From an unidentified bacterial endosymbiont (GTDB lineage Bacteria; Pseudomonadota; Gammaproteobacteria; Enterobacterales; Enterobacteriaceae), in contig NZ_OU963893.1 in assembly GCF_918797525.1 (NCBI RefSeq), positions 3,348,001 through 3,412,000 on the forward strand: a stretch of DNA of 64,000 nt, in the 5' to 3' direction. A model generated the notes under the pieces. It was not told the origin of the DNA. It searched no databases and worked only from the letters and a program-made list of their open reading frames with translations. Positions 28,677 through 39,765 of the stretch are shown piece by piece; within the stretch, counting starts at the first letter, position 1; the number at the start of each line of letters is the position of its first letter. A program made the translations under genes and the position numbers.

Positions 28677-30245
28677 TTAGCGTGCCGGCTGAGTAGTCAT
28701 ATTGGACTGCTCGTAGTGATAGCGACCGGTTTTCAGGCTGCTTGGGCCAAGGCGCGCGAACTTAAACATCAGGAACAGTTCAGCCACCAGGAACAGGGTG
28801 TACAGACCACATATCAGCAGCATGGAGAAGATCAGATCGCCAGCTGTCAGAGAGGAGTTGGCTACCGCCGTTGGCAGCACTTCACCTATTGCCCACGGCT
28901 GACGGCCATATTCCGCCACAAACCAACCGGATTCGATTGCAATCCACGGCAGTGGAATACCGTACATCGCCGTGCGCAGCAGCCATTTTTTCTCGCCGAT
29001 ACGGTTACGAATAACAGACCAGAACGACGCCGCGATGATCAGCAGCATGATAATACCGCAGCCCACCATGATACGGAACGCGAAGTATAGCGGTGCTACG
29101 CGTGGAATAGAGTCCTGAGTTGCCATCTGAATCTGGGCTTCCGTCGCGTCGGAGACGTTCGGGGTATAGCGTTTCAGCAGCAGCCCGTAACCCAGGTCTT
29201 TCTTGATGTCGTTAAACTGGTCGCGAACGGCCTGATCGGTAGAACCGGCGCGCAACTGTTCCAGCAGCGAGTAGGCTTTCATCCCGTTACGGATACGTTC
29301 TTCATGCTGCACCAGCAGATCTTTCAGGCCAGTCACCTGTTTGTCGACGGAGCGGGTTGCGATAAGACCCAGCGCATAAGGAATCTGAATGGCAAAGCGG
29401 TTTTCCTGCGCATCCTGATCGGGAATTCCGAACAGCGTAAAGGCTGCCGGAGCAGGCTGTGTTTCCCATTCTGCTTCAATCGCTGCCAGTTTGGTTTTCT
29501 GCACGTCACCCATTTCGTAACCGGATTCATCACCCAGCACAATAACAGACAGAATCGCCGCCATACCGAAGCTTGCTGCGATGGCAAAAGAGCGTTTTGC
29601 AAACGGGAAGTCACGACCACGCAACATATAGTATGCGCTGATGCCCATCACAAACATTGCGCCGCACACATAGCCCGAGGCCACGGTGTGGACAAATTTA
29701 ACCTGTGCGACCGGGTTCAGCACCAGCTCGGTAAAGCTGACCATCTCCATACGCATGGTTTCGAAGTTGAAATCAGACGCGATAGGGTTCTGCATCCAGC
29801 CGTTCGCCACCAGGATCCACAGCGCGGACAGGTTCGAACCTAAGGCCACCAGCCAGGTGACAGCCATGTGCTGAACTTTGCTCAGACGGTCCCAACCGAA
29901 GAAGAACAGACCTACAAAGGTGGATTCGAGGAAGAAGGCCATCAGACCTTCAATGGCCAGCGGCGCACCGAAGATATCCCCCACGTAGTGGGAATAGTAA
30001 GACCAGTTTGTCCCGAACTGGAACTCCATGGTCAAACCGGTTGCCACGCCCAGCGCGAAGTTGATACCAAACAACTTGCCCCAGAACTTGGTCATATCTT
30101 TATAAATCTGTTTGCCGGAGAGGACGTAGACCGTTTCCATAATAGCCAGCAGGAACGCCAAACCGAGCGTCAATGGCACAAACAGGAAGTGGTACATCGC
30201 GGTCAAGGCAAACTGTAAGCGCGACAGTTCGACTATATCTAACAT
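28677..30245 (-). CDS. cydA: Cytochrome bd-I ubiquinol oxidase subunit I
   Basis: Carries haems b558, b595 and d and the quinol site of the bd oxidase. The N-terminal haem-ligand region [20 protein letters not shown] (His near residue 19) and the second haem-ligand region [13 protein letters not shown] (His near 186) are present, with the [12 protein letters not shown]-loop end and the late [18 protein letters not shown] segment. The second of two adjacent ATGs (30245) gives 522 residues and better spacing to GGAG. First gene of cydAB-cydX-ybgE. Confidence 0.98.
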   Translation of the reverse strand: MLDIVELSRLQFALTAMYHFLFVPLTLGLAFLLAIMETVYVLSGKQIYKDMTKFWGKLFGINFALGVATGLTMEFQFGTNWSYYSHYVGDIFGAPLAIEGLMAFFLESTFVGLFFFGWDRLSKVQHMAVTWLVALGSNLSALWILVANGWMQNPIASDFNFETMRMEMVSFTELVLNPVAQVKFVHTVASGYVCGAMFVMGISAYYMLRGRDFPFAKRSFAIAASFGMAAILSVIVLGDESGYEMGDVQKTKLAAIEAEWETQPAPAAFTLFGIPDQDAQENRFAIQIPYALGLIATRSVDKQVTGLKDLLVQHEERIRNGMKAYSLLEQLRAGSTDQAVRDQFNDIKKDLGYGLLLKRYTPNVSDATEAQIQMATQDSIPRVAPLYFAFRIMVGCGIIMLLIIAASFWSVIRNRIGEKKWLLRTAMYGIPLPWIAIESGWFVAEYGRQPWAIGEVLPTAVANSSLTAGDLIFSMLLICGLYTLFLVAELFLMFKFARLGPSSLKTGRYHYEQSNMTTQPAR

Positions 30246-30248
30246 CAT

Positions 30249-31051
30249 GACTCCTTGCTCATCGCATGAAGACTCCGAGAGTGAACCCCGTTAGAAAAGG
30301 ACTCACACACATGCCCCAATACAAATTATTCGCATCCTTGTCGTCGCTATTCGTCTAAAGAGGATAAAAGCGAAGGCAACAGGTTACAAATACGTTAAAA
30401 AAAATCCAAATAGATCCCGCGAATATAATACGCTGCAAAACCCTTACAATAAACAGGTTTTTATTGATTCACATTTACGTTTTACGACGGGGATCAACTT
30501 ATACCAAAAATGCCACTTTTGAGCCTTTTTGATCGCGGACAATTTAGCGCCTTTTACTGGGTTTTTCCAAGAATTAAACATTGATTTATATCAAAAACAG
30601 CCGTTCTTGTTAAGTATGTTTATTTGCAGTAACAGAGACAAGTAATTTCATAACAATATTTTTACAAACGCATGTTACTGATTATCAAAACCAACAAACA
30701 ACACAAACAGGAGTTATTTAATTTAACGACACCGAGGGTGCCCTCTTTACAATCACATAAACCTGTAAAAAAGTGTTCCGTCATTTTTCTGATGCGCGAA
30801 AACCCCTGCACTCAATTACATATATTTTACCTTTTCAACCATGAAAATTAACACCATCGCAGACATGTCCGCCAGAAGTGAGCCTGGATACTCTTTTAGC
30901 GCGTTGCGCACTACAGAGCATTTTTCTTCACGTATAATATATAAAAAATATGAATATTACATTTTAGGAATATATTAATAGTGGAGTTATTGTTATTAGC
31001 ACTATTAGCCCATAATATTCACGTTCAATTTTAACAACATGGATGTTATAA
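30249..31051. other. Long AT-rich intergenic region: cyd promoters and upstream flank of the PI-PLC gene
   Basis: About 800 bp without a supported gene. It holds a perfect FNR half-site pair, several GTTAA/TTAAC-like elements of the kind bound by ArcA (not individually assignable), and the upstream region of the plus-strand PI-PLC-like gene, where AT content peaks around 30930-31040. E. coli cydA has a similarly long, multi-promoter region. Confidence 0.6.
30581..30594. promoter_or_regulatory. FNR box in the cydA upstream region
   Basis: TTGATTTATATCAA matches the FNR consensus TTGAT-N4-ATCAA exactly. It lies about 336 bp before cydA. FNR represses cydAB under full anaerobiosis in E. coli. 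Confidence 0.75.
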
Positions 31052-32515
31052 GTGAAACTCTCTTCTTTTGTTATTTTATCTTTGCTGAGTACATCGGTTT
31101 TTGCACATAATGACGATGGATATAGTCATGACGCAAATATTATGAATTACAATCAGAGCGCGTGGATGGAAGAACTTCCTGACGCGACTCAATTATCACA
31201 GCTGAGCATCCCCGGGACCCATGATACAGGCTCACGTTATGGTGGCGCAGCCATTGAGAACCAGGTAATGACCATCAGTCAGCAGCTCAACGCAGGTATC
31301 CGCTATCTCGATATTCGCGTGCGCCATATCGATAATGCGTTTGCCATCCATCATGGTTTGAAATATCAATATCTTAATTTTGACGATGTGCTCAAGTCTG
31401 TCACCCAGTTCCTCAGTGCGCATCCCAGCGAAACGATCGTCATGCGTGTGCATGAGGAGTATAAAGCGGACAATAATACGCGAAGCATAGAAGAAACGAT
31501 GGACAGTTATATTAAAAAATATCAAAAATTTTTCTATAACGTTGATTATCAAAGTCACGATCCTAATCTACAGTTGGGTCCATTGCGCGGTAAAATTTTT
31601 GTCGTATGGGATAATGTCCGGAGTACCGGGATGATACATACCACGGGTACGTATTTTAGTGCTGTGAGAAGGCAAGACGCCTATAATGTAAAAACTAACT
31701 GGGATCTCTATAATAAATGGGAAATAATTAAACGCTTCATCAATGATAACAAGTCAGCGAAAGAACTTACCATTAACCATTTGAGTGCTTCAGGCGGCTC
31801 GTTTCCGTATTTCATAGCCAGCGGTCACTCCCGAGCAAGTACTTCTGCACCGCACCTTGCCACCGGTTTGACGACGCCAGGCTGGAAGCATAAATATCCC
31901 GACTTTCCGCGGGTTTCATGTTTCATAGGCATCTGCACTATCGCCTTTGAAGGAACAAACACGCTGACTAAAAACTACTTAAATGACCATAATATTGAAC
32001 GTACAGGCATTATCGCTGCAGATTTCCCTGGAAAAGGATTGATCAAGTCCATCATCGACAAGAACTATTTTGAAGTTAAACGCTACAAAAACACGCAGGC
32101 AAATCAATGCCTTACTTTTTCAGTCACATCAAACGCTGCCCTTCTCCCCTGTAATAAAGAGACTATTCCACAACAGAAAATCTCACTGCGTGACGGCCAG
32201 ATACGTCAACAATCCTTGTGTCTGACAGCGGCAAACGCAGGCACGTTTGAAAACAGTGCTGTCGTGTTTAGCCCATGCAAAAACAGCGAAAATCAAAAAT
32301 GGGCCGACGAAAATCGCCAGTTGGTTAACACGCAAAGGGGAAAACGGTGGTGTTTAACTAACCCTAAAAATAGTCAGAAACTGATCCTCCGTGCCTGCAA
32401 CAGATCCGATGCGGGACAATATTTTTCGCCCGTCACAGAACCACGCGCAAGCAGCAACGGTAAGGTCACGGATGGAAAAAATATTTTTGTCCTCCCGGGT
32501 AGTTCATCGCGCTAA
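31052..32515 (+). CDS. Secreted PI-PLC X-domain protein with ricin-like C-terminal domain
   Basis: Predicted phosphatidylinositol-specific phospholipase C-like phosphodiesterase. A Sec signal peptide (MKLSSFVILSLLSTSVFA) precedes the PI-PLC X domain, about residues 35-335. General-base His57 and Asp58 lie in SIPGTHDTG, Asp87 and Arg89 in YLDIRVR, and a second catalytic His in AIHHG (100-101). HPSETIVMRVHEEY aligns with the matching Bacillus PI-PLC stretch, and Asp324 sits in GIIAADFPG. Residues ~339-460 form three repeats, each with a Cys pair (353/367, 390/409, 434/449) and a QKW at 415-417, the pattern of a ricin-type beta-trefoil lectin. It starts with GTG, is AT-rich, and lies where E. 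coli has mngRAB. Eukaryotic lipid or glycan contact is an inference. Confidence 0.85.
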   Translation: MKLSSFVILSLLSTSVFAHNDDGYSHDANIMNYNQSAWMEELPDATQLSQLSIPGTHDTGSRYGGAAIENQVMTISQQLNAGIRYLDIRVRHIDNAFAIHHGLKYQYLNFDDVLKSVTQFLSAHPSETIVMRVHEEYKADNNTRSIEETMDSYIKKYQKFFYNVDYQSHDPNLQLGPLRGKIFVVWDNVRSTGMIHTTGTYFSAVRRQDAYNVKTNWDLYNKWEIIKRFINDNKSAKELTINHLSASGGSFPYFIASGHSRASTSAPHLATGLTTPGWKHKYPDFPRVSCFIGICTIAFEGTNTLTKNYLNDHNIERTGIIAADFPGKGLIKSIIDKNYFEVKRYKNTQANQCLTFSVTSNAALLPCNKETIPQQKISLRDGQIRQQSLCLTAANAGTFENSAVVFSPCKNSENQKWADENRQLVNTQRGKRWCLTNPKNSQKLILRACNRSDAGQYFSPVTEPRASSNGKVTDGKNIFVLPGSSSR

Positions 32516-32557
32516 ATTCACTCTCCTGCCCTTTAAGCAGAGAAGGGTAGAACTTCC

Positions 32558-32645
32558 CATAAAAAAGGCCGCTTTTCAGCGGCCAACCATGTCGAAACGG
32601 ACATTTTTATATTTTAACGCTCCCCATCCAGGGAGCAGAGAGGAT
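32558..32645 (-). ncRNA. sdhX: Possible SdhX-type 3'UTR small RNA
   Basis: In E. coli the sucD 3'UTR up to the operon terminator is released as the Hfq-dependent sRNA SdhX. Here the same interval exists: an 88-nt 3'UTR with an unstructured AT-rich stretch before a strong terminator hairpin. Identity as SdhX is inferred from position and architecture only. Confidence 0.45.
32561..32584 (-). terminator. Terminator of the sdh-suc operon
   Basis: GGCCGCTGAAAAGCGGCC (minus strand) followed by TTTTTT, about 60 bp past the sucD stop. The plus strand has no T-run, so it does not clearly end the convergent PI-PLC gene. Confidence 0.9.
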
Positions 32646-33515
32646 TTACTTAATGATGGATTTCAGTGCTTCACCGATATCCGCCAGGCTGCGAACGGTT
32701 TTCACCCCTGCGGCTTCCAGCGCCGCGAATTTCTCATCCGCAGTGCCTTTACCCCCGGCGATAATCGCCCCTGCGTGACCCATACGCTTGCCTTTTGGCG
32801 CCGTCACACCGGCGATGTAACCCACTACCGGCTTGGTCACGTGTTCTTTAATGTAAGCCGCGGCTTCTTCTTCGGCACTCCCTCCAATCTCACCGATCAT
32901 CACAATCGCTTCGGTCTGAGGATCTTCCTGGAACAGCTTCAGGATGTCGATGAAGTTAGCGCCCGGGATCGGGTCACCGCCGATGCCCACACAGGTGGAC
33001 TGGCCGAAACCGTAGTCGGTAGTCTGCTTAACCGCTTCATAGGTCAGGGTACCCGAACGGGAAACGATGCCCACTTTGCCCGGCTTGTGGATGTGGCCAG
33101 GCATAATGCCGATTTTACATTCGCCAGGGGTGATAACGCCTGGACAGTTCGGGCCAATCATACGTACGCCGGCTTCATCCAGCTTCACCTTCACGGTCAG
33201 CATATCCAGCGTCGGGATACCTTCGGTAATGGTGATGATCAATTTGATCCCAGCCTCGATGGCTTCCAGAATGGAGTCTTTACAGAACGGTGCCGGAACA
33301 TAGATCACAGTCGCGGTTGCGCCGGTCGCTTCTACCGCTTCACGCACGGTGTTGAATACCGGCAGGCCCAGGTGCGTGGTGCCACCTTTACCTGGCGTTA
33401 CGCCGCCAACCATCTGTGTGCCGTAGGCAATCGCCTGTTCGGAGTGGAAAGTCCCCTGGCTACCGGTAAAGCCCTGGCAGATTACTTTGGTGTCTTTATT
33501 AATTAAAACGGACAT
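32646..33515 (-). CDS. sucD: Succinyl-CoA synthetase alpha subunit
   Basis: Forms succinate, CoA and ATP from succinyl-CoA with SucC, through a phosphohistidine. The N-terminal CoA-binding [13 protein letters not shown] segment, [16 protein letters not shown], and the active-site histidine in [10 protein letters not shown] are present; 289 residues as in E. coli. The ATG overlaps the sucC stop by one base. Confidence 0.98.
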   Translation of the reverse strand: MSVLINKDTKVICQGFTGSQGTFHSEQAIAYGTQMVGGVTPGKGGTTHLGLPVFNTVREAVEATGATATVIYVPAPFCKDSILEAIEAGIKLIITITEGIPTLDMLTVKVKLDEAGVRMIGPNCPGVITPGECKIGIMPGHIHKPGKVGIVSRSGTLTYEAVKQTTDYGFGQSTCVGIGGDPIPGANFIDILKLFQEDPQTEAIVMIGEIGGSAEEEAAAYIKEHVTKPVVGYIAGVTAPKGKRMGHAGAIIAGGKGTADEKFAALEAAGVKTVRSLADIGEALKSIIK

Positions 33516-34681
33516 TATTTCCCCTCCACTGCGGCAACTACCTGCTGAGCGGCATCCGTCAGACTTTTCGCTGCAATAATATTCAGGCCGCTGTCAGCCA
33601 GTTTTTTCGCGCCGAGTTCAGCGTTGTTTCCTTCCAGACGCACAACTACCGGAACGTTAACCCCCACTTCTTCAACCGCACCGATGATACCGTCGGCAAT
33701 CAGGTCGCAACGGACGATGCCGCCGAAGATGTTAACCAGAACCGCTTTCACGTTGTCGTCAGAGAGGATGATTTTGAACGCTTCGGTCACGCGCTCTTTG
33801 GTTGCGCCACCGCCAACGTCGAGGAAGTTTGCTGGCTCACCGCCGTGCAGCTTAACGATGTCCATGGTGCCCATTGCCAGGCCCGCGCCGTTAACCATGC
33901 AGCCGATGTTGCCGTCCAGCGCGACGTAGTTCAGCTCCCACTGTGCGGCCTGCGCTTCACGCGGATCTTCCTGAGACTGGTCGCGCATTTCACGCAAATC
34001 GGCCTGGCGGAACAGTGCGTTACCGTCAGCACCCAGCTTACCGTCGAGGCAGATCAGGTCGCCCTGGGTGGTGATCACCAGCGGGTTGATTTCGATCAGC
34101 GCCAGATCGCGCTCGAGGAAGATATTCGCCAGGCCCATGAAGATCTTGGTAAACTGCTGAACCAGCTTGCCTTCCAGCCCCAGTTTGAACGCCAGTTCGC
34201 GCCCCTGGTAAGGCATAGGGCCTGCCAGCGGATCGATCGCCACTTTGTGGATCAGATGCGGGGTCTCTTCCGCCACTTTTTCGATTTCCACGCCGCCTTC
34301 GGTAGACGCCATGAACACCACGCGACGGGAACTGCGGTCAACAACCGCGCCCAGATACAGTTCTTTGGCGATATCAGTCGCCGCTTCAACCAGGATCTGG
34401 TTTACCGGCTGGCCATTCGCATCTGTTTGATAGGTAACCAGGCGCTTGCCGAGCCAATGTTCAGCAAAAGCACGGATCTCTTCTTTGCTCTTAACAACCT
34501 TCACACCGCCCGCTTTACCACGGCCACCAGCGTGAACCTGACACTTAACTACCCAAGGGCCGGAACCGATTTTTGATGCGGCTTCTTCTGCTTCACGTGG
34601 GGTAGTACAGGCATAACCCACCGGCGCCGGTAAGCCTGACCTGGCAAACAGCTGTTTGGCCTGATATTCATGTAAGTTCAT
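33515..34681 (-). CDS. sucC: Succinyl-CoA synthetase beta subunit
   Basis: ATP-grasp subunit that binds nucleotide and succinate. [13 protein letters not shown] at the start, the Gly-rich [15 protein letters not shown] nucleotide loop near residue 50, and the C-terminal [15 protein letters not shown]oA-ligase motif are seen; 388 residues. A REP-like element separates it from sucB upstream. Confidence 0.98.
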   Translation of the reverse strand: MNLHEYQAKQLFARSGLPAPVGYACTTPREAEEAASKIGSGPWVVKCQVHAGGRGKAGGVKVVKSKEEIRAFAEHWLGKRLVTYQTDANGQPVNQILVEAATDIAKELYLGAVVDRSSRRVVFMASTEGGVEIEKVAEETPHLIHKVAIDPLAGPMPYQGRELAFKLGLEGKLVQQFTKIFMGLANIFLERDLALIEINPLVITTQGDLICLDGKLGADGNALFRQADLREMRDQSQEDPREAQAAQWELNYVALDGNIGCMVNGAGLAMGTMDIVKLHGGEPANFLDVGGGATKERVTEAFKIILSDDNVKAVLVNIFGGIVRCDLIADGIIGAVEEVGVNVPVVVRLEGNNAELGAKKLADSGLNIIAAKSLTDAAQQVVAAVEGK

Positions 34682-34726
34682 GTGTTCTATCCATCCTTCA
34701 GATAATCGTTAGGTAGTGCTTTTATA

Positions 34727-34754
34727 GGCCCGGCAGGCATAGCACCGCCGGGCA
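34727..34754. repeat. REP-like palindromic element between sucB and sucC
   Basis: GCCCGGC and GCCGGGC flank an imperfect centre (AGGCATAGCACC) in the 84-bp gap. This is the common form of enterobacterial REP/BIME units, which shape differential mRNA stability inside operons. Confidence 0.7.
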
Positions 34755-34765
34755 AGACGGCAAAA

Positions 34766-35983
34766 TTAGACGTCCAGCAGCAAACGCGTTGGATCTTCAA
34801 GCAGCTCTTTAATGGCTACCAGGAAGCCCACGGACTCGCGACCGTCGATCAGACGGTGATCGTAAGAGAGTGCCAGGTACATCATCGGCAGGATCTCCAC
34901 TTTACCGTCTACCGCCATCGGGCGATCTTTAATGGCATGCATGCCAAGGATTGCGCTCTGTGGTGGGTTGATAATAGGGGTAGACATCAGCGAACCGAAT
35001 ACGCCGCCGTTGGTAATGGTGAAGTTACCGCCGGTCAGATCGTCTACGGTCAACTTGCCGTCACGGCCTTTCAGCGCCAGCTCTTTAATACGTTTTTCAA
35101 CGTCAGCCATACCCAGCGTATCAACGTCACGCAGAACCGGAGTCACCAGGCCACGTGGCGTAGAGACCGCCATGCTGACGTCGAAATAGTTGTGGTAAAC
35201 CACATCATCGCCGTCGATAGACGCGTTGACTTCCGGGTAGCGTTTCAGCGCCTCAACAACCGCTTTCACGTAGAAAGACATAAAGCCCAGACGGATACCG
35301 TGACGTTTTTCAAACGCGTCACCATACTGCTTACGCAGATCCATGATTGGCTTCATGTTGACTTCGTTGAAGGTGGTCAGCATTGCGGTGGAGTTTTTCG
35401 CTTCCAGCAGACGCTCAGCCACACGCTTTCGCAGGCGGGTCATGGGCACGCGTTTTTCACTGCGTGCGCCCAGTGCAGGCTGTGCCGCTGCCGGGGCGTT
35501 CGCCTCTGCTTTAGCTTCAGTTGGCGCTTTGGCCAGATGCTTGTCGATGTCTTCACGGGTCAGACGTCCACCCACACCGCTGCCTTTGATGGTGGCCGGA
35601 TCAAGGCTGTGCTCAGCCAGCAGGCGACGGATCGCCGGGCTGAGCGCGTCGTTCGTTTGCTCTTCCAGAGAGGCCTGCTGGCGCTGCGCCGGAGTAGAGG
35701 CTTTATCTTCAGTTTTCGCACTGGACTCTTTGCCCGCGCTGTTGCCTTCACGCAGACGGCCCAGGATCTGGCGAGACGTCACGGTGGTGCCTTCATCTTC
35801 CAGGACTGCATCCAGAATGCCATCCGCCGATGCCGGTACTTCCAGTACCACTTTGTCAGTTTCGATTTCTACCAGCACTTCATCGCGCTTAACGCTATCG
35901 CCCGGTTTTTTGTGCCAGGTGGCGACGGTCGCATCAGCTACAGACTCGGGCAGGTCGGGAACAAGAATATCTACGCTACTCAT
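34766..35983 (-). CDS. sucB: 2-oxoglutarate dehydrogenase E2, dihydrolipoyl succinyltransferase
   Basis: Core of the oxoglutarate dehydrogenase complex. The lipoyl domain carries the modified Lys in [12 protein letters not shown] (near residue 44), an Ala/Glu-rich linker and the peripheral-subunit-binding domain follow ([15 protein letters not shown] near 115), and the catalytic domain has the HxxxDG motif in [12 protein letters not shown]. It has 405 residues as in E. coli and lies 14 bp after sucA. Confidence 0.98.
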   Translation of the reverse strand: MSSVDILVPDLPESVADATVATWHKKPGDSVKRDEVLVEIETDKVVLEVPASADGILDAVLEDEGTTVTSRQILGRLREGNSAGKESSAKTEDKASTPAQRQQASLEEQTNDALSPAIRRLLAEHSLDPATIKGSGVGGRLTREDIDKHLAKAPTEAKAEANAPAAAQPALGARSEKRVPMTRLRKRVAERLLEAKNSTAMLTTFNEVNMKPIMDLRKQYGDAFEKRHGIRLGFMSFYVKAVVEALKRYPEVNASIDGDDVVYHNYFDVSMAVSTPRGLVTPVLRDVDTLGMADVEKRIKELALKGRDGKLTVDDLTGGNFTITNGGVFGSLMSTPIINPPQSAILGMHAIKDRPMAVDGKVEILPMMYLALSYDHRLIDGRESVGFLVAIKELLEDPTRLLLDV

Positions 35984-35997
35984 TATGCATCCTTTAA

Positions 35998-38805
35998 TTA
36001 ATCGACGTTCAGCGCGTCATTGACCAGATCGTGTTGCTGCTTCTGGTGAACGGACATATACCCTACCGCCGGCGAGGCGGAGGCCGGGCGACCTGCATAA
36101 CGCAGGGCAGACCCAAATGGAATCACTTCACGGAAATGATGCTGGCTGCAATACCATGCGCCCTGGTTGAGCGGCTCTTCCTGGCACCAGACAAAATCAT
36201 GTACGTGAGCATATTGTTTCAGTACGTCCTGCATCGCCTGATGCGGGAAGGGATAAAGCTGTTCGATACGCACGATGGCGACATCTTTTTGATCGTTCTT
36301 ACGGCGCTGTTCCAGCAGGTCGTAATAAACCTTACCAGAACACATCACGACACGCTTCACGCCTTTCGGATCCAGTTCATCAACCTCGCCAATGGCGGGC
36401 TGGAAAGTGCCGTTGGCCAGTTCGTCCAGGCTGGAGACCGCCAGCGGATGACGCAGAAGAGATTTCGGCGACATCACCACCAGCGGACGGCGCATACCGC
36501 GCAGCGCCTGACGACGCAGCATGTGATACACCTGAGCGGGGGTAGATGGCACGCAAACCTGCATGTTCTGCTCGGCGCAGAGCTGCAGATAACGTTCCAG
36601 ACGTGCGGAGGAGTGCTCCGGGCCCTGCCCTTCATAACCGTGCGGCAGCAGCATCACCAGGCCACACATACGGCCCCACTTCTGCTCGCCAGAGGAGATG
36701 AACTGGTCGATAACGACCTGCGCACCGTTGGCGAAGTCGCCGAACTGCGCTTCCCAGATGGTCAGCGTACGGGGTTCTGCCGTGGCGTAGCCATATTCGA
36801 ATGCCAGTACCGCTTCTTCAGACAGTACGGAGTCCCAGACCTTGAACGGGCCTTGTCCGTTATGCACATGCTGAAGCGGCGTATAGGTAGAACCGTTAAT
36901 CTGATTGTGCACTACCGCATGCCGGTGGAAGAAAGTGCCACGGCCCGCATCTTCACCGGACAGACGAACAGGAATACCTTCGTCAACCAGCGTCGCGTAA
37001 GCCAGGGTTTCCGCCCCGCCCCAGTCGAACAGCTTCTCGCCTGCCGCCATCGACTGACGGTCACCGTAGATTTTCGCTACGCGAGACTGCATCTCGATAG
37101 CCTCTGGCACGGTGCTGATGCGTTTTGCCAGCTCCTGCAGACGCTTCATCTCCACCTTGTTCGGGTAGCTCTCATCCCACTCATGGTTGAGGTACGGCGA
37201 CCAGGTAAAGGAGTGCATATTCATTGGGCGCAGCTCTTTCACTACGCATTCGCCCGCGTCCAGCGCGTCACGGTAAAGATTGACCAGCTCGGTCGCATCT
37301 TCCAGCGTCGCCACGTTTTCGCCTTCCAGTTTGTCAGCATAGATTTTACGCGGCGTCGGGTGCTTTTTGATTTTCTGATACATCAGCGGCTGGGTTGCGC
37401 TTGGCTCATCCGCTTCGTTGTGGCCGTGACGGCGGTAGCAGAACAGGTCGATCAGTACGTCACGTTTGAAGGTGTTACGGTAATCCAGCGCCAGACGGGT
37501 GACGAAAGCAACGGCTTCCGGATCATCCGCGTTAACGTGGAAGATTGGCGCCTGTACCATCTTGCCGATGTCGGTGCAGTACGGGGTAGAACGTGCATCC
37601 AGCGGATTCGAGGTGGTGAAGCCCACCTGGTTATTGATAACGATACGAACGGTACCGCCCACTTCATAACCACGCGCTTTAGACATGTTCAGGGTTTCCT
37701 GAACCACACCCTGGCCGGTGATAGCCGCATCACCGTGAATGGTGATTGGCAGAACTTTGTTGCTGCCCGGCTCATCCAGACGATCCAGACGCGCACGCAC
37801 GGACCCGATAACCACCGGGCTGACGATCTCCAGGTGCGACGGGTTGAACGCCAGCGCCAGGTGAACCTGCCCCCCTTCGGTCTCGATATCAGACGAGAAG
37901 CCCATGTGGTACTTCACATCACCGGTGCCGAGGTGTTCTTTGTGTTTGCCCGCGAATTCATCGAACAGGTCTTGCGGTTTTTTACCCAGAACGTTAACCA
38001 GCACGTTCAGACGACCACGGTGCGCCATGCCCAGAACCACTTCACGGGTACCGCTCTTGCCCGCATGACGGATCAGCTCTTTCAGCATCGGCACTAACGC
38101 GTCGCCACCTTCCAGCGAGAAGCGTTTTGCGCCCGGGAATTTCGCGCCAAGATAACGTTCAAGACCTTCTGCAGCGGTCAGTTCGCTCAGAAAGCGTTTT
38201 TTCTCTTCAGTGGAGAAGGTCGCATGACCCGCCACGGACTCGATACGCTGTTGGATCCAGCGCTTCTCTTCCGTTGAGGTGATGTGCATGTATTCCGCGC
38301 CGATGGAGCCGCAGTAGGTCTGCTTGAGGGCGTCAATCAGATCGCCCAGCTTCATCGTGTCTTTGCCGATAGCAAAGGAACCTACGTTAAAGCTTTCCTG
38401 GAAATCGGCCTCGGTGAGATCGTGATAGGCCGGATCGAGATCCGCGACACGATCCTGCTGCCACAGCCCCAGCGGATCAAGATTCGCATGCTGGTGACCG
38501 CGGAAGCGATAGGCGTTGATAAGCTGCAGAACTTTAACCTGCTTCGCATTGGTATCAGGGTCGGAAATCGCAGAAGAGTAACGTGAGGCATCCTTCGCCA
38601 GACGACGGAAATAATCACGTGTTTTGGAGTGGAATTGATCCGGTTTGACTCCCGTGCCAGGCAACTGCTGGAACATGGAACGCCAGTTAGCGTCCACTGA
38701 GTCAGGATCGGTTAAGAAGTCTTCATAGAGCTGTTCGATCCAGCTCTGGTTTGCGCCAGAGAGGAAAGAAGAGTCTAGCCAGGCTTTCAAAGCGCTGTTC
38801 TGCAT
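35998..38805 (-). CDS. sucA: 2-oxoglutarate dehydrogenase E1 component
   Basis: Thiamine-diphosphate-dependent decarboxylase that succinylates the E2 lipoyl group. At 935 residues it matches the family. The N-terminal [18 protein letters not shown] region, [17 protein letters not shown], the ThDP segment [14 protein letters not shown] with its downstream NNQVGFTT, and the C-terminal [14 protein letters not shown] are all recognisable. It lies about 230 bp after sdhB in the sdhCDAB-sucABCD operon. Confidence 0.98.
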   Translation of the reverse strand: MQNSALKAWLDSSFLSGANQSWIEQLYEDFLTDPDSVDANWRSMFQQLPGTGVKPDQFHSKTRDYFRRLAKDASRYSSAISDPDTNAKQVKVLQLINAYRFRGHQHANLDPLGLWQQDRVADLDPAYHDLTEADFQESFNVGSFAIGKDTMKLGDLIDALKQTYCGSIGAEYMHITSTEEKRWIQQRIESVAGHATFSTEEKKRFLSELTAAEGLERYLGAKFPGAKRFSLEGGDALVPMLKELIRHAGKSGTREVVLGMAHRGRLNVLVNVLGKKPQDLFDEFAGKHKEHLGTGDVKYHMGFSSDIETEGGQVHLALAFNPSHLEIVSPVVIGSVRARLDRLDEPGSNKVLPITIHGDAAITGQGVVQETLNMSKARGYEVGGTVRIVINNQVGFTTSNPLDARSTPYCTDIGKMVQAPIFHVNADDPEAVAFVTRLALDYRNTFKRDVLIDLFCYRRHGHNEADEPSATQPLMYQKIKKHPTPRKIYADKLEGENVATLEDATELVNLYRDALDAGECVVKELRPMNMHSFTWSPYLNHEWDESYPNKVEMKRLQELAKRISTVPEAIEMQSRVAKIYGDRQSMAAGEKLFDWGGAETLAYATLVDEGIPVRLSGEDAGRGTFFHRHAVVHNQINGSTYTPLQHVHNGQGPFKVWDSVLSEEAVLAFEYGYATAEPRTLTIWEAQFGDFANGAQVVIDQFISSGEQKWGRMCGLVMLLPHGYEGQGPEHSSARLERYLQLCAEQNMQVCVPSTPAQVYHMLRRQALRGMRRPLVVMSPKSLLRHPLAVSSLDELANGTFQPAIGEVDELDPKGVKRVVMCSGKVYYDLLEQRRKNDQKDVAIVRIEQLYPFPHQAMQDVLKQYAHVHDFVWCQEEPLNQGAWYCSQHHFREVIPFGSALRYAGRPASASPAVGYMSVHQKQQHDLVNDALNVD

Positions 38806-38982
38806 CGTGATCCCTTAAGCATTTTTATGCTTACTTTCGCCGTAGAAACTACCACGCACAACACGTGTACGTGCCGGGGTTCACCTGCGAGCTCTTTTCA
38901 TTTGGCCCGCGAAGGAACCTTTAGAAACTGTCTGGACTTCAGGGTAGTACAGGGCAGTTTTTAAAGGTTTCTGCAATCTTTT

Positions 38983-39005
38983 CCCTCTCCCCATTGGGGA
39001 GAGGG
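38983..39005. repeat. Perfect palindrome between sucA and sdhB
   Basis: CCCTCTCCCC-ATT-GGGGAGAGGG, a 10-bp perfect stem, 29 bp beyond sdhB in transcription direction. It is not followed by a T-run. The related CCCTCTCCCC-type palindrome is scattered between genes in many enterobacteria, so this looks like a dispersed intergenic repeat. Confidence 0.65.
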
Positions 39006-39033
39006 TAAGGGGAACAGCGCTCCCCTCTTACAA

Positions 39034-39750
39034 CTACGCACTGCGCTGCAGCAGCATCGACTTGATATGCCCGATGGCGCGCGTCGGGTTTAGCCCCTTA
39101 GGACACACACTGACGCAGTTCATGATGCTATGGCAGCGGAATACGCTGAAAGCGTCACTCAGCCCTTCCAGACGGTTATCGGTTTCGGTGTCGCGGCTAT
39201 CGATCAGGAAACGATAGGCAGCCAGCAGACCGGCCGGGCCGATAAATTTGTCCGGGTTCCACCAGAATGACGGGCAAGACGTCGAACAACATGCGCAGAG
39301 AATACACTCGTACAGCCCATCGAGTTTTTCACGCTGCTCAGGAGACTGTAAGTGCTCACGAGCGGGTGGATTTTGCCCATTATTCAATAAGTAAGGCTTA
39401 ATCTTCTCATATTGTGCATAGAATTGCCCCATGTCTACCACCAAATCGCGAACCACCGGCAGGCCTGGCAGAGGACGGATAACAATTTTCTGACCCGCAC
39501 GCTGTAACGCTGAAATCGGCGTGATGCAGGCCAGACCATTTTTACCGTTCATGTTCACGCCGTCAGAGCCACAGACCCCTTCACGGCAGGAACGACGAAA
39601 CGACAGGGTCGGATCTTTTTCTTTAAGCTGCATTAAGGCGTCCAGCAGCATCATGTCGCGACCTTCTTCCGCCTCCAGGGTGTAATCCTGCATGTGCGGA
39701 GCATCGTCTACATCCGGGTTATAACGATAAACTGAGAATTCGAGTTTCAT
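39034..39750 (-). CDS. sdhB: Succinate dehydrogenase iron-sulfur subunit
   Basis: Carries three Fe-S clusters that pass electrons from SdhA FAD to ubiquinone. The [2Fe-2S] motif CREGVCGSDG is near residue 55, the CILCACCSTSCPSFWWN cluster near 149, and CVSVCPKGLNP near 206. It has 238 residues and lies 15 bp after sdhA. Confidence 0.98.
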   Translation of the reverse strand: MKLEFSVYRYNPDVDDAPHMQDYTLEAEEGRDMMLLDALMQLKEKDPTLSFRRSCREGVCGSDGVNMNGKNGLACITPISALQRAGQKIVIRPLPGLPVVRDLVVDMGQFYAQYEKIKPYLLNNGQNPPAREHLQSPEQREKLDGLYECILCACCSTSCPSFWWNPDKFIGPAGLLAAYRFLIDSRDTETDNRLEGLSDAFSVFRCHSIMNCVSVCPKGLNPTRAIGHIKSMLLQRSA

Positions 39751-39765
39751 TGTCCTGTCTCCGCA

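Noticed and set aside
34856..36001. 381-codon plus-strand open frame
   Set aside because: Antisense shadow of sucB.
36031..38097. 688-codon plus-strand open frame
   Set aside because: Antisense to sucA, which is full length with all family motifs; the frame reflects GC-rich codon bias.
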